DNA of 64,000 nucleotides from positions 102,563 to 166,562 of the forward strand of contig MEOF01000049.1 in the NCBI GenBank assembly GCA_001769505.1, written 5' to 3'. Every line of letters starts with the position of its first letter. Positions within the stretch are counted from its first letter, which is position 1. The notes under the pieces were generated by a model that was not told the origin of the DNA, made no database searches, and was given only the letters and a program-made list of their open reading frames with translations. Both the position numbers and the translations under genes were made by a program. This stretch comes from Bacteroidetes bacterium GWF2_33_38. Lineage in GTDB: Bacteria > Bacteroidota > Bacteroidia > Bacteroidales > GWF2-33-38. Positions 53,401 to 62,700 of this stretch are shown piece after piece.

Positions 53401-54887
53401 GCTGTTAATGGAGTAATCATTTCATTTGAATAAATAATACATCCAGCTGTTTGCTCATTAACGGTGTACGATAAATACATTTCGCAAGTATCGCTATCGG
53501 TAATGGTTACAAAATATTCGCCTGCACATAAATTTTGTGGATAATTTGTAGTGTCTCCATTACTCCAATTATAAGAATAAGGATAAATACCGCCTGTTAC
53601 CATTAATTCTATACCGCCATTACACATGGCTGTAGTTGCATCATAAATATATGGATTTACAGTCATACAACCGCTGGCTCCTGATGGCATGATTTCATAT
53701 GAAAAATATTGCTGACACATATTGGCATCAGTAATAGTTGCATAATACCAGCCACTACACAAACCATAAATAGCACTTGTAGTTTGCATATCGCTCCAAT
53801 TATATGTATAAGGAGACATTCCGCCTGTTGGATATAATTGTATTGAAGCATCGCATGTTGCTGTTAATGGAGTAATCATTTCATTTCCGTAAATAATACA
53901 TCCGGCTGTTTGCTCGTTAACAGTGTACGATAAATACACTTCGCAAGTATCGCTATCGGTAATGGTTACAAAGTATTCGCCCATACATAAATTTTGTGGA
54001 TAGCTAGTGGTATCGCCATTACTCCAATTAAAAGAATATGGATACATTCCGCCACTTACCATTAACTCGATACCGCCATTACACATGGCTGTTGTTGCAT
54101 CATAAATATATGGATTCACGGTTAAACATCCACCTGCTCCTGATGGCATGATTTCATATGAAAAAAATTGCTGACACATATTGGCATCAGTAATAGTTAC
54201 ATAATACCAGCCACTACACAAACCATAAATATCACTTGTAGTTTGCATATCGCTCCAATTATAAGAATAAGGAGACATTCCGCCTGTTGGATATAATTGT
54301 ATCGAGCCATCACATGTTGCTGTTATTGGAGTAATCATTTCATTAGGAGAAATAGTACAGCCTGCAGCCTGTTCATTAACTGTGTATGTATTGAAATTTT
54401 GACAGCCATTCGCATCAACAACTGTAACCTCGTAAGATCCCATACATAATCCTGAAATATAATTTGAAGTCATCATATTACTCCAAGAATAAGTATAAGG
54501 CACTAATCCACCTGAAACCATTAAATTTATTGACCCATCACACATTGCTTGAGTTGCATCGGTAATAGATTCTGTAATAAGCATCGGTGCTGGAGGGTTA
54601 ATAGGGTAAGAATAGATTCCCTGTACCATCATTGCATCTGTAATCGTTACAGAATACATCCCCGCACACAAATTCATTTGCATATTTGTAGGGGGTAAGC
54701 CATTGCTCCATGCATAGGTGTATGGAGACGTACCGCCAGAAACCATTAAATAAATCGAACCGTCGCAAGTTGTGTTGCACGTCGGGTTCGTAATGGATTC
54801 AACAGCAGTAATTTGCGAACTTGCACTTTGAACCAGCCCGAAGGTAAGCGTAAAAAGCACAAATAAAAAAAGTACTGTTTGTTTCAT
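47436..54887 (-). CDS. Giant SprB/PKD-repeat surface adhesin with T9SS type A sorting domain
   Basis: A 2483-residue secreted protein. A signal peptide (QTVLFLFVLFTLTFGLVQS) comes first. About 19 SprB-type repeats follow (residues about 26-1465), each with a CDGSI..L..GG..PYTYNWS..T...LC.G.Y.VTITD plan. About 11 PKD domains follow (about 1466-2390) with the YWEFGDGTxS..xNPxHxY signature. The last 85 residues are a type A sorting domain: LGLTNYPNPFSISTSISYSI, VTISLYDVLGKQV, RPGIYYLNM and RRLIIFE. The family includes SprB, the mobile gliding adhesin of flavobacteria, and other cell-surface adhesins. Paired cysteines in each SprB unit suggest disulfides. Internal DNA repeats show recent expansion. 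Confidence 0.92.
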   Translation of the reverse strand: MKQTVLFLFVLFTLTFGLVQSASSQITAVESITNPTCNTTCDGSIYLMVSGGTSPYTYAWSNGLPPTNMQMNLCAGMYSVTITDAMMVQGIYSYPINPPAPMLITESITDATQAMCDGSINLMVSGGLVPYTYSWSNMMTSNYISGLCMGSYEVTVVDANGCQNFNTYTVNEQAAGCTISPNEMITPITATCDGSIQLYPTGGMSPYSYNWSDMQTTSDIYGLCSGWYYVTITDANMCQQFFSYEIMPSGAGGCLTVNPYIYDATTAMCNGGIELMVSGGMYPYSFNWSNGDTTSYPQNLCMGEYFVTITDSDTCEVYLSYTVNEQTAGCIIYGNEMITPLTATCDASIQLYPTGGMSPYTYNWSDMQTTSAIYGLCSGWYYATITDANMCQQYFSYEIMPSGASGCMTVNPYIYDATTAMCNGGIELMVTGGIYPYSYNWSNGDTTNYPQNLCAGEYFVTITDSDTCEMYLSYTVNEQTAGCIIYSNEMITPLTATCDASIQLYPTGGMSPYTFNWSDMQTTSDIYGLCSGWYYVTITDANMCQQYFSYEIMPSGAGGCLTINPNLYDATTAMCNGGIELMVSGGVYPYSFNWSNGDTTSYPQNLCMGEYFVTITDSDTCEMYLSYWVNEQAGGCNIYPNEVVNNVTASCDGSIQLYPTGGVEPYTYNWSNAMSTSSISGLCEGWYYYTITDSIGCSFYSSGIWVGNNCILSSYANATNVSMPGNCDGMAEVTVQMGNPPYTYYWDNGSTSPMISGLCEGSYNYTVTDSLGCTNMNYAWIGNNCNVYANANQTNVSVPGNCDGTAEILVQTGVAPYTYYWDNSSTAQMQTGLCEGYYYFTVTDSLGCPYSSNVWIGNNCNLSSYATQNNVSMPGNCDGSAEIIVSGGTYPYSYLWNNGITTAVSTGLCEGSYNYTVTDSLGCTNNYSVWIGNNCNVYAYNNQTNVSTPGNCDGAAEILVQTGVAPYTYYWDNSSTAQMQTGLCEGYYYFTVTDSIGCTYSSNVWIGNNCSMYVSFATTNASAPGNCDGGVIATVEFGNDPYSFVWSNGATTSTLSNLCKGNYDLTVTDSIGCTVMNSTFIDDGCGYFNVYGEPMPVSASGMCDGSIYASVSGGNYPITYSWDNGMTTEMIDSLCEGSYSLTVTDALGCTAFNTYSISAGGCNLMGYPSITDATQGNCDGSIYMMVSGGMYPYTYYWNNGATTQNLMNLCSGYYEVTVTDMNACSQVFGYSVNEQTAGGCITVMPNYFDATQGQCNGGIDLMVNGGVPPYSITWSNGMTSGYVTGLCVGEYWVTITDSDTCQLVTSYWVKDALECYMYVEPSIVSTTFGNCDGSITLTPYNFMPPVMYNWNGMTTTNATLDNLCAGTYEVIAIDYNGCSYTGIYSVMEEGCNIALATNIMPVTYANGNNGAIELMAFGGTSPYTFNWSNGATVPNIYDLASGDYSVTVYDVAGCTSMGYYWVDYMVTDTICNVYASFYTDITGNNVQFNNTSAGSFTNSFWNLGNGLYSEDVNPFVSYPVAGFYDVCLTLIDSTTGCQANFCQGIEVGTIGAEDCFADYSFFVDHATKTAYFADSSRGAVDGWYWEFGDGTYSNEQNPIHVFTSEGFYTVCLTSFNSTGCQSSICMDVVVGSVNNTCQADYGFYVNPALNTVYFNNQSLGNVTEYYWEFGDGTYAMEANPMHQYAEAGFYSVCLFTYDQTTGCNSQICKEIQVGDITTVDICQAGYNYSVNQTSKTVAFADQSIANNTLDYYWQFGDGEYSGDQNPTHTYVNAGFYDVCLSIYNTVTGCQAVFCQGIQVGDMTTEIICDADFSYFINTTTNTVTFDDASIASDSLVYNWNFGDGNFSELTNPVHVYTAAGFYDVCLSIYNSVNGCQDEICQGIQIGDITTEATCNAEFTYYVNVAALQVSFSEQVVGNVTNFYWTFGDGTTSSLANPVKTYTAAGLYTVSLTTMDAVSGCTDNQTVDIQVGVAGCQANFSTYVSTATNTAIFTNTSLGYNQKYFWSFGDGTTSMVKSPIHVYGGAGMYTVSLVVIDTLGGCVNEIVKPLQVGTITCDAGFTTFVDSTTNIAHFNNQSLGTSSQLYWEFGDGSCSTENDPFHHYTVAGLYRVSLNTFNDVNGCMDYHEEFVLIGSLGNDCQADFIFNSDSYTNTGFFYDNSQAGSVDAYLWNFGDGIVSQDANPVHQYVTGGFKNICLTIFDGACRSTFCDHIQMGDDDSYCLANYMYSVDSAALEVSFVDNSQGESTQWFWDFGDGEASTDQNPVHIYAAPGYYPVYLMINNPLTGCYSSYLDLVNVAEDGGMQGIFGYVVDTTVSRANEYSVDFVGAAFGEPSMIEWDFGDGSVDTTTMSPSHSYDAPGEYEVCLTVSDPVTGQEDTYCEWITVTDTVVYSSIISLDGLGLTNYPNPFSISTSISYSIPYDSEVTISLYDVLGKQVSIVEQGNREKGAYNFVLDREELRPGIYYLNMTTENDKVVRRLIIFE
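52970..54350 (-). repeat. Three tandem 459-base units inside the adhesin gene
   Basis: Landmark strings (CCTGATGGCATAATTTCATA and variants) recur at 53221, 53680 and 54139, exactly 459 bases (153 codons) apart. Each unit encodes a pair of SprB repeats, one of the type TATCDGSIQLYPTGG and one of the type TTAMCNGGIELMVSGG. A second in-frame period of 450 bases is seen at 51931 and 52381. Multiples of three keep the frame while repeat number can change. Confidence 0.85.
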
Positions 54888-55026
54888 AGTTATTTGTATT
54901 AGTTTGACATTAAATTTCTAAATTAGTTTATAAAAATATAATTATAAGATTACATAAACAACCAAAAGGTTGCTGAAAAAAGATACGATTTGACAAACTA
55001 TAATTTTTTGTTGATGAATAGATTAT

Positions 55027-55632
55027 CTACAAAAAAATCATAAATCCTCCAATAATCAATATCCCTATAAAAAAACCGGAATATACCTGTAATGAGTTAT
55101 GTGACTTTAGATACAAGCGAGAAGTTCCTATTAATCCCGCAATCAATAATAAAATCATCAGAATAAATCGAAAATCAACTGAAAATTTTAAGGCAAGACC
55201 TACAATCAATCCTATCATTCCTCCGATACCAATCATATGTGCACTAATTTTCCAATATAGAGTTATAATTAAGGTAAGTGCAACAGAAATAGTTGTAGCC
55301 AATAAAAATTTGTTGAAAATCAGTGGAAGCGGAAGTTGCTTTATTACATAATAGGTAAAATAGTACGAAGCGATGGTAATAATAAGAGGTGCTATTCTTT
55401 CTTTTCTAGTATCCATCGTAATCTTCTTAATGTACTTTCGGTAAAGAAAAAAAGGGAGTAAAAGCAATGGAAGAAGAAATGTACCTGCAAAAACAATAAG
55501 GTAGATAATTAGTTTTGCTTCTATCGGGAAAAAAGATAAATATGTGTCAGTATTAAGCATCAACAAAACACCAAATGTTGGCATTAATAGCGGATGAAAA
55601 AGAGTCGAAATTATTTTTGCAAATTTTTCCAC
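55027..55632 (-). CDS. PAP2-like integral membrane protein
   Basis: A 201-residue protein with about six membrane helices. The conserved polar spots resemble degenerate PAP2 phosphatase motifs: DTRKERIAPL near residue 75, KISAHMIGIGG near 128, and TSRLYLKSHNSLQVYSG near 168 (SRxxxxxHxxxxVxxG). The usual Asp of the third motif is Gln here. It may act on lipid phosphates or be a non-catalytic relative. It starts 6 bases after the rpoN stop, so it is probably co-transcribed. Confidence 0.65.
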   Translation of the reverse strand: MEKFAKIISTLFHPLLMPTFGVLLMLNTDTYLSFFPIEAKLIIYLIVFAGTFLLPLLLLPFFLYRKYIKKITMDTRKERIAPLIITIASYYFTYYVIKQLPLPLIFNKFLLATTISVALTLIITLYWKISAHMIGIGGMIGLIVGLALKFSVDFRFILMILLLIAGLIGTSRLYLKSHNSLQVYSGFFIGILIIGGFMIFL

Positions 55633-55638
55633 CGCTAA

Positions 55639-57099
55639 CTATATTTTTTTTCTTAACCGTCCAACAGGAATATTTAATTGCTCGCGATATTTAGCTACCG
55701 TTCTTCTCGCTATTTGGTAGCCTTTTTCATTTAGAATTGCAGCAAGCTTATCGTCAGTCAATGGTTTTCGTTTATTCTCGATTTCTATACAATCTTGTAA
55801 TATTTTTTTTATTTCTCTTGATGAAACCTCCTCGCCCGAATCTGTCTGCATTGCTTCTGAAAAGAAAAATTTTAATGGATATACCCCAAATTGTGTTTGA
55901 ATATATTTACTATTTGCCACTCTCGAAATGGTTGAAATATCTAAGCCTGTTCGTTCAGCAATATCTTTCAAAATCATGGGTTTCAATTTTGTTTCATCAC
56001 CATCTTGAAAGTATTCGTACTGATAACTTACGATGTTATTCATGGTGCTCAACAATGTTTCGTGACGTTGTTTAATTGCATCAATAAACCAGCGAGCGGA
56101 ATCAATTTTTTGTTTAACAAAAGTTATCGTTTCTTTTTGTTGTGTTGTTCTTTTTCCTTTAGTGGTTGAAAAACCTTCGAGCATTGATTTATATGTACGA
56201 CTAACCCTAAGTTCAGGGACATTTCGGGAATTTAAGCTAACAATCAACTCTCCGTCGGTATTTTCGAGGATAAAATCAGGAATAATATTTTGAAAAGATT
56301 TGTTTAATGGGTCACTGTATGCCCCTCCTGGCTTAGGATTGAGTTTTAAAACCTCTGCGATTGCTCCTTTCAAATCATTTTCTTCAATATTTTTACGTTT
56401 GATGATTTTATCGTAATGCTTTTTGGTAAATTCTTCAAAATATTCGCTTAATATATCATATGCCAATTTTACATTTTGATCCATCATGTTTTTCCGAGAA
56501 ATTTGCAACAACAAACATTCTCTAAGATCTCTAGCTCCTACTCCAGCCGGCTCCAATTCCTGAATTCTTTTTAGGACGTCTAATAATTCATTTTCATTCG
56601 TTTCAACATTTTGTGAGAAAGCAATATCATCAACCATTGCTTCAAGTTCACGCCTTAAATATCCATCTTCGTCAATATTCCCAATTACATATGTAGCCAA
56701 TTGGTGCTTCTTTTCTTCTAAAAATAAAAGTGATATCTGATCTTCGAGGTGCTCGTGAAAAGTATTTCCAATCGAAAATGGGATTTCTTTTCTATCATCG
56801 TCAGACGAGTAATTGTTTGCTTTTAATTTATATGACGGAATTTCGTCGTCTTGCATATAATCTTCTAGCGAGAATTCGTCCTTTTCAGCATCTGATTCTT
56901 CTGCATCATCGCTTTCTTCATTATTTAACGAATCTTGTTCGTCTTCATCATATCCGTCTTCTAATGCTGGATTTTCTTCAATTTCTTGTTTTATTCTTTG
57001 CTCAAGTTGCATTACAGGTACTTCAAGCAATTTTATTACTTGAATTTGTTGGGGAGAGAGCTTCTGTAATAATTTCTGCTGTAATCCTTGTTTTAACAT
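55639..57099 (-). CDS. rpoN: RNA polymerase sigma-54 factor
   Basis: A 486-residue sigma-N. Region I is LKQGLQQKLLQKLSPQQIQVIKLLEVPVMQLEQRI. An acidic region II follows (DEDEQDSLNNEESDDAEESD). The core-binding domain contains AGVGARDLRECLLLQI. The DNA-binding part has RTGLDISTISRVANSKYIQT and the RpoN box ARRTVAKYREQLNIPVG. Complete. It needs AAA+ enhancer proteins, none of which is encoded in the window. Confidence 0.96.
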   Translation of the reverse strand: MLKQGLQQKLLQKLSPQQIQVIKLLEVPVMQLEQRIKQEIEENPALEDGYDEDEQDSLNNEESDDAEESDAEKDEFSLEDYMQDDEIPSYKLKANNYSSDDDRKEIPFSIGNTFHEHLEDQISLLFLEEKKHQLATYVIGNIDEDGYLRRELEAMVDDIAFSQNVETNENELLDVLKRIQELEPAGVGARDLRECLLLQISRKNMMDQNVKLAYDILSEYFEEFTKKHYDKIIKRKNIEENDLKGAIAEVLKLNPKPGGAYSDPLNKSFQNIIPDFILENTDGELIVSLNSRNVPELRVSRTYKSMLEGFSTTKGKRTTQQKETITFVKQKIDSARWFIDAIKQRHETLLSTMNNIVSYQYEYFQDGDETKLKPMILKDIAERTGLDISTISRVANSKYIQTQFGVYPLKFFFSEAMQTDSGEEVSSREIKKILQDCIEIENKRKPLTDDKLAAILNEKGYQIARRTVAKYREQLNIPVGRLRKKI

Positions 57100-57323
57100 A
57101 TTGAGTTCGTAAAGTTCATAAAGTACTTAAAGTTTGTAAAGTTTAAAGTCAATTAGCAATCTGCAATTAGTAATTAACAATAAACAGCAAATCAATTTAC
57201 AATTATAAAGTTAAAAGAGAAATAAATTTATTAATAAATTTGAATAAAAGCAAAAAAATATGAGGAGTAGAGGAAATATGGTTTAATTGAATTACATTTC
57301 CTTATTCCTTTATATCCTTCCTA

Positions 57324-58778
57324 CTAAAATTCAGCATTTTTTGGTGTTCTTGGAAATGGAATTACGTCACGAATGTTGGTCATTCCAGTTACGAACATCA
57401 ATAATCTTTCAAAACCTAAACCAAAACCTGCGTGTGGAGCTGTTCCAAATCTACGTGTATCTAAATACCACCACAAACTTTGTGGCTCGATATGAAAATC
57501 TTTCATTTTTCCAATCAATTGATCCATACGTTCTTCACGTTGCGAACCGCCAATAATTTCGCCAATTCCGGGAAATAAAACATCCATTGCTGCAACGGTT
57601 TTTCCATCATCGTTGTTACGCATATAAAATGCCTTAATTTCTCGTGGATAATTGATTAAAATTACCGGTTTTTTGAAATGTTTTTCAACCAAATAACGTT
57701 CGTGTTCGCTTGCCAAATCAACGCCCCAAGCAATTGGATATTTGAATTGTTTCTTTTTATATGGATTTGAATTTAACAAAATTTCGATTGCTTCAGTATA
57801 AGTTAAACGTTCAAAATCGTTCGATAAAACAAATTTCATTCTATCAATTAACGACATTTCGTTGCGTTCGTTTTGAGGTTTTTGTTTTTCTTCGGCTTCT
57901 TCACGTTGAAGTAAAAATTGCAAATCTTCCATACAATTATCTAAAGCATATTGAATTAAATATTTCAAAAAGTCTTCGCTTAAATCCATATTATCGGTCA
58001 AATTATTGAAAGCAACTTCTGGTTCAATCATCCAAAATTCTGCCAAGTGACGTGATGTGTTTGAGTTTTCGGCTCTAAAAGTTGGTCCAAAAGTATAAAC
58101 TTGACCCAACGACATTGCTCCAAGTTCTGCTTCTAATTGTCCCGAAACAGTTAAATTTGTTTCTTTTCCGAAAAAATCTTGAGAAAAATCAACTTTTCCA
58201 TCTTCTGTTAATGGAGGATTTTTTGCATCTAAAATTGATGCACGAAACATTTCTCCTGCTCCTTCAGCATCTGAAGCAGTTAAAATTGGAGTATGTAAAT
58301 AGTTGAAACCTTTATCGTTAAAATATTTGTGAATTGCATACGCCATATTGTGACGAATTCGGAAAATTGCACTAAATAAATTTGTACGGAAACGCAAATG
58401 TGCTTGTTCACGCAACAATTCTAAACTGTGGCGTTTTGGTTGAAGAATGGTTTTTTGAACATCATCAGGATTTGCAAGACCAAGGATTTCAATATCTGAA
58501 AATTTTGCAACTAATTCAACTGCTTGTCCGCTACCAAGACTTTCAACTAAAGTACCAGTAATTGACAAAGATGCTGCCGTTGTAATATTTTTTAGAATTT
58601 CAGCATTTTTTTCGAATGTATCAGGATTTTCGTCAATCACAATTTGAAGATTGCTCAAACAAGAACCATCATTCAAAGCAATAAATCTGTTGCTTCTGAA
58701 AGAACGAACCCATCCTTTTACTAAAATTTTTTCGCCTTTTTGTTGTAGTAATGCGTCTTTAATTTTTGTGCGTTTCAT
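57324..58778 (-). CDS. asnS: Asparaginyl-tRNA synthetase
   Basis: A 484-residue class IIb synthetase. It has an N-terminal OB anticodon-binding domain ([20 protein letters not shown]). Motif 2 is [20 protein letters not shown]. Motif 3 is [31 protein letters not shown] at the C-terminus. The insertion and [12 protein letters not shown] segment identify AsnRS rather than AspRS. The flanking gap 57100-57323 is AT-rich with short GTTCATAAAG/AGTTTGTAAAG repeats and no recognised signal. Confidence 0.96.
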   Translation of the reverse strand: MKRTKIKDALLQQKGEKILVKGWVRSFRSNRFIALNDGSCLSNLQIVIDENPDTFEKNAEILKNITTAASLSITGTLVESLGSGQAVELVAKFSDIEILGLANPDDVQKTILQPKRHSLELLREQAHLRFRTNLFSAIFRIRHNMAYAIHKYFNDKGFNYLHTPILTASDAEGAGEMFRASILDAKNPPLTEDGKVDFSQDFFGKETNLTVSGQLEAELGAMSLGQVYTFGPTFRAENSNTSRHLAEFWMIEPEVAFNNLTDNMDLSEDFLKYLIQYALDNCMEDLQFLLQREEAEEKQKPQNERNEMSLIDRMKFVLSNDFERLTYTEAIEILLNSNPYKKKQFKYPIAWGVDLASEHERYLVEKHFKKPVILINYPREIKAFYMRNNDDGKTVAAMDVLFPGIGEIIGGSQREERMDQLIGKMKDFHIEPQSLWWYLDTRRFGTAPHAGFGLGFERLLMFVTGMTNIRDVIPFPRTPKNAEF

Positions 58779-58891
58779 ATTTGCCCCCTCTAACTCCCCG
58801 AATGGGGAGGATTTTAATTAGTATTTTAATTAGCTAGAATGTACGAATAATTTTAAATTCAACATTCTGATAATTATTCTGCAAATATAAA

Positions 58892-58921
58892 AAAAGGCTG
58901 TCAATAAATTAACAGCCTTTT
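58892..58921 (-). terminator. Terminator downstream of tonB
   Basis: AAAAGGCTGT/ACAGCCTTTT perfect 10-bp stem with a 10-base loop, A/T runs on both sides. It lies after the tonB stop and before asnS on the same strand. Confidence 0.88.
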
Positions 58922-58939
58922 CAATTATCGTTGTAAAAA

Positions 58940-59623
58940 CTAATTTAACTTAAAGTTGATAGGAACCTGAAAAGAAACCTTTACCGGTTTTCCTCTTTGT
59001 TTTCCAGGTTTCCAATTTGGCATTGCCTCAACCACTCTTTTAGCTTCCTTATCAAGATATGGGTCAACGCCTCTCAAAATTTTAACATCGGTAACAGAAC
59101 CGTCTTTCCCAATTACAAAGCCAACAAAAACGCGACCTTGAATTTGATTTTCTTTTGCTATCTCTGGATACTCGGTATTTTTTGCAATCCATTGAAGTAA
59201 AGCAGCTTCGCCTCCTCCTGGAAATTCAGGTTTATCTTCCAAAACATAAAAGTTAAAAACTTCGTCTATTTCTTCTTCTTCTTGCTGTATTTCAACAACC
59301 TCGACTTTCGAATCTTGGTCGGCCTCATTATCCTCCATTACAATTTCGTCTTCGATTTCTACGTCATCTTCAACAATTTTCAACTCTTCGATAACTTGTT
59401 GAGTCGGTGGTGGTGGTGGTGCAACCAGCTCCTGACGAGTAATTGGGATTATCTCTTCTTCAATTACAACATCTGACAACTCGCCAAGAGTATTTAAATT
59501 CTCATCTTGTGATTTCCATTCGAAAGCTATAAGAAGCAATGCAAGAACGGAGACCAATCCAATTTGGAAAAAAATTCCTTTTTTATTTTCCAAATCTGCT
59601 TTTGGTGATTTTTTTTGTTCCAT
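58940..59623 (-). CDS. TonB-family energy transducer
   Basis: About 227 residues. It has a cytoplasmic start, one TM helix (IFFQIGLVSVLALLLIAFEW), a proline stretch (APPPPPTQQ) followed by a very acidic linker, and the C-terminal TonB domain. In that domain are FPGGGEAALLQWIAKNTEYP, GRVFVGFVIGKDGSVTDVKI, and VEAMPNWKPGKQRGKPVKVS near the end. I use the Met at 59623; the longer frame from 59674 adds an unlikely hydrophobic tail ahead. It couples proton-motive force to outer-membrane receptors. No exbBD here. Confidence 0.93.
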   Translation of the reverse strand: MEQKKSPKADLENKKGIFFQIGLVSVLALLLIAFEWKSQDENLNTLGELSDVVIEEEIIPITRQELVAPPPPPTQQVIEELKIVEDDVEIEDEIVMEDNEADQDSKVEVVEIQQEEEEIDEVFNFYVLEDKPEFPGGGEAALLQWIAKNTEYPEIAKENQIQGRVFVGFVIGKDGSVTDVKILRGVDPYLDKEAKRVVEAMPNWKPGKQRGKPVKVSFQVPINFKLN

Positions 59624-59703
59624 TTTTTTATCTTTTTCAATCGTTAAAATTATAAAATCATTTGTTATTCTCAAACATATTTTACAACAACAAATTTAAT
59701 GCC

Positions 59704-62700
59704 TTATTCATTTTCAACTCCCGCTTCTTGTAAGCTAATTTTTAAAGAATCTTTGAACGGGACTATTTTCGCTTCTCCAAAGCCTAAATCTTGAACGTCT
59801 TGAAGAAAGTTTTTCACTTGTTCATAATTTGTATAAGAACCTACCAAATAAATAAACCCACCAGTTTCTCCATCTATGCAAGTTACCTTTGGAAACGATT
59901 TAAAATCTCCATACGTTTTTTTCACAGAACTTTCGCTAAATAATTGCACTTTAAATACGATTCCTTCTTCTTCTATTTTTGATATAGGAATTACATCTGA
60001 GGCTTTAGGCTTATTTAACTTATTTTGTGTATCAAGAATAACGTCAACATAATTTAAAACGGCAGAAGTATCAATATCAGCATCGAAATTCTTGACTCCT
60101 TTTTTAATATCCGAAGGCACTTGACTTGTCGAAAGCGATTTAAAAATATAGAATTGGTCAATATTTGAATTAAAATTAACTTTTCGTTTTTTCTCAATAA
60201 ATTTAAAATCAAGTTTAATAACCTTAATTCCATTGAAGTGAACCGAATATTCATCTTTTTCGCACATAAATTGTTCTCCAAACACATTATTAACTTTTAC
60301 AACATATGTTTGAGCTTGCGGAACTGATAATACGTAATCACCATTTTTATCCGTTAATGCGGAGTATGATTCTCCAATTGAGTTTGTTGCAGTTACTCTG
60401 ATACCTTCGATTAAAACATTTCCCTCAGAACTAAATTCATCTCTTTCGACAATTACTCGACCTTTTAATTTATATGTTTCAGCATAGGGAACAAAGAGAG
60501 TCGTGTTATCCGAAAGAATAACAACTGTTTGTTCGTTTCCATTTACATTATACAAGTCGTGCATGTTAAACAAAGGGAAAAACTGTACTTTATATCTGCC
60601 TTGAGGAATGTTTCCATAAAATGTTTCTCCATCGGGGCTTGTAACCAATTCAACCAATGCAAAATTTGTTTTTAAAACGTTTTGTTCATCCATGTCATCT
60701 GATACTGTGAGTCGTTCGAATGAAATTTGAATATTGGGTAGAGGCGGCTCATTCTCATCTTTTATTTTATTCCCATTCAAATCGTTAAAACAAATAATGT
60801 TTAAATCATAAAATTTAAGTCTTGGTTGTTGAATATCAAACGATTTTTTTACGCCAAGTTGTACGTTAATATTTTTTGTGGTAATTCTGCCATATTCCTT
60901 ATCAACAACAGAACCCATGTACATGTTTGCATTAATTGAAGCACTCCATCCATTATTCAAAAAGAAATAGTTCACAGAACTCAGTGTTAAGTTCTCTCGT
61001 CCGCTTGGCATATAATATGTGTAATTTGCCATAAATTGAGTCCTTCCTTTGTTATTAAATATTGCTCTCTCATAATAAGGTCGCAAAACAATGGACTCTG
61101 TCATCACGCTTTCAATATCATAATTAGGGAACATCATATGATAATTCAGATACGACCACATATCTGTTACGGAGCCCATATTATATCCTACGGTAAGTCT
61201 CCAATATTTCGTATTGTAAGTCGATCCAAAAGAATAAGTACCCTTATTTTTCATACTAATTGCGGCAATTGATGGGTCTTCGGTATTGTAATTGATGTAA
61301 GATAATCCCGTAGTTAAATATACAGATATTGATTTTCGTTTACTGATGCTTTTATTAACTGACAGATAAATCTTGGGATTATACGTTTTAGTTGTAGATA
61401 TAAAAAGCGTTGAATTTTCGAGAGATTGCCTTATGTAAGAAGCATATTGTGGTCCAATTCCATAAGATATTGAATTATTTGTATGGATATTAAATGTTAT
61501 TCTTCCAAAATCATTAATGCTATATAATGACTTTGTATCTAAATTATATTTAGAAATATCATAAAATGATTTTCTTCTATCGAATTGAAAAATAAGTTTT
61601 AAATTATTTTTGAATTGATACCCCGAACGAGCTACAATCTGTTGTCCAATTTTTCGAGCAAATTTCATATAATCTCTATAATTCACAGCAAAATTGAATT
61701 TCTTGTAATGAAACGAGTAGCCCAAATTATAGCCAAAACCAGATGAAAGTGTATCATTCTCAAAGAATGTTGATAAGGAAGTAGAAAGTTTATAAACATC
61801 AAACGAGAATGAATTTAATTTCAACAAAGGGAAACTAGCACCTACTGAGGCTGAATATGCATTTTGATTTGAAGATGGATTTGTTGCAACACTAAGTCCT
61901 GTTCTTAATCCAATTTTGAATATTTTTTTTGAATATCGGACAAAACCGCTGTATGCATTATAGCTATTTGCACGCGTAGCTCCTAAACTTAAATTTGACG
62001 TTTTGTCAATTTTATATTTTGCTATAAACCCATAGCCAGTATATCCAACGCCATAGCCCCCTCCTGCTATGTTATTTCCTGCTCTAATTAAAAGTTTATC
62101 ATGCTGATAAATAAATGTATATCGCAATCTTCTATTAAAGTCAAAATCCTTAATTAAATTGCTTTCTAATCCGAACCCCATTAAGTTAACCGAGTAACTA
62201 AAATTGTGATCTTCTGGAAACAATATAGCTCCAAAAACCTGAGTGTTTAAGCGAATATTTTGACCTGATAATAAATCTGACAAAGTTACAGAAACATTTA
62301 ATGGACTAGCTGATAATTCTTGTGCAACATAAGAAGATTTTAATTTTTTAAACCATATTGATTTTTTAATTTTTTTGTCAAATGTACTTGCTATTATTTC
62401 GACCGAAGACTCTTTCCAATTTTGACTCAATTGTTGTTGTTCATCGTAGGATAAAGAATTATTAAATTTTACTCGAACTTTTACAAGAGTATCTTTATTG
62501 TTTTGTAAGGTTATATATGATGAACTTGAAAATTCATCAACTCCTTCAACAAGCAAGAGGGCTCCAACTTTGTATTCTAACTTAATTGTTTCGGTCGTAT
62601 TACCTTTATTGCTAATTTTTATCTGTAAATCTTCATTATCATAATACTGATTAAATACAACTATTGATTTGTCAACACCCATATCCCAATATCGTTTGCC

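Noticed and set aside
52970..54350. Regular repeats resembling a CRISPR array
   Set aside because: Period is 459 bases, in frame, and encodes SprB repeats; there are no short repeats with unique spacers or cas genes.
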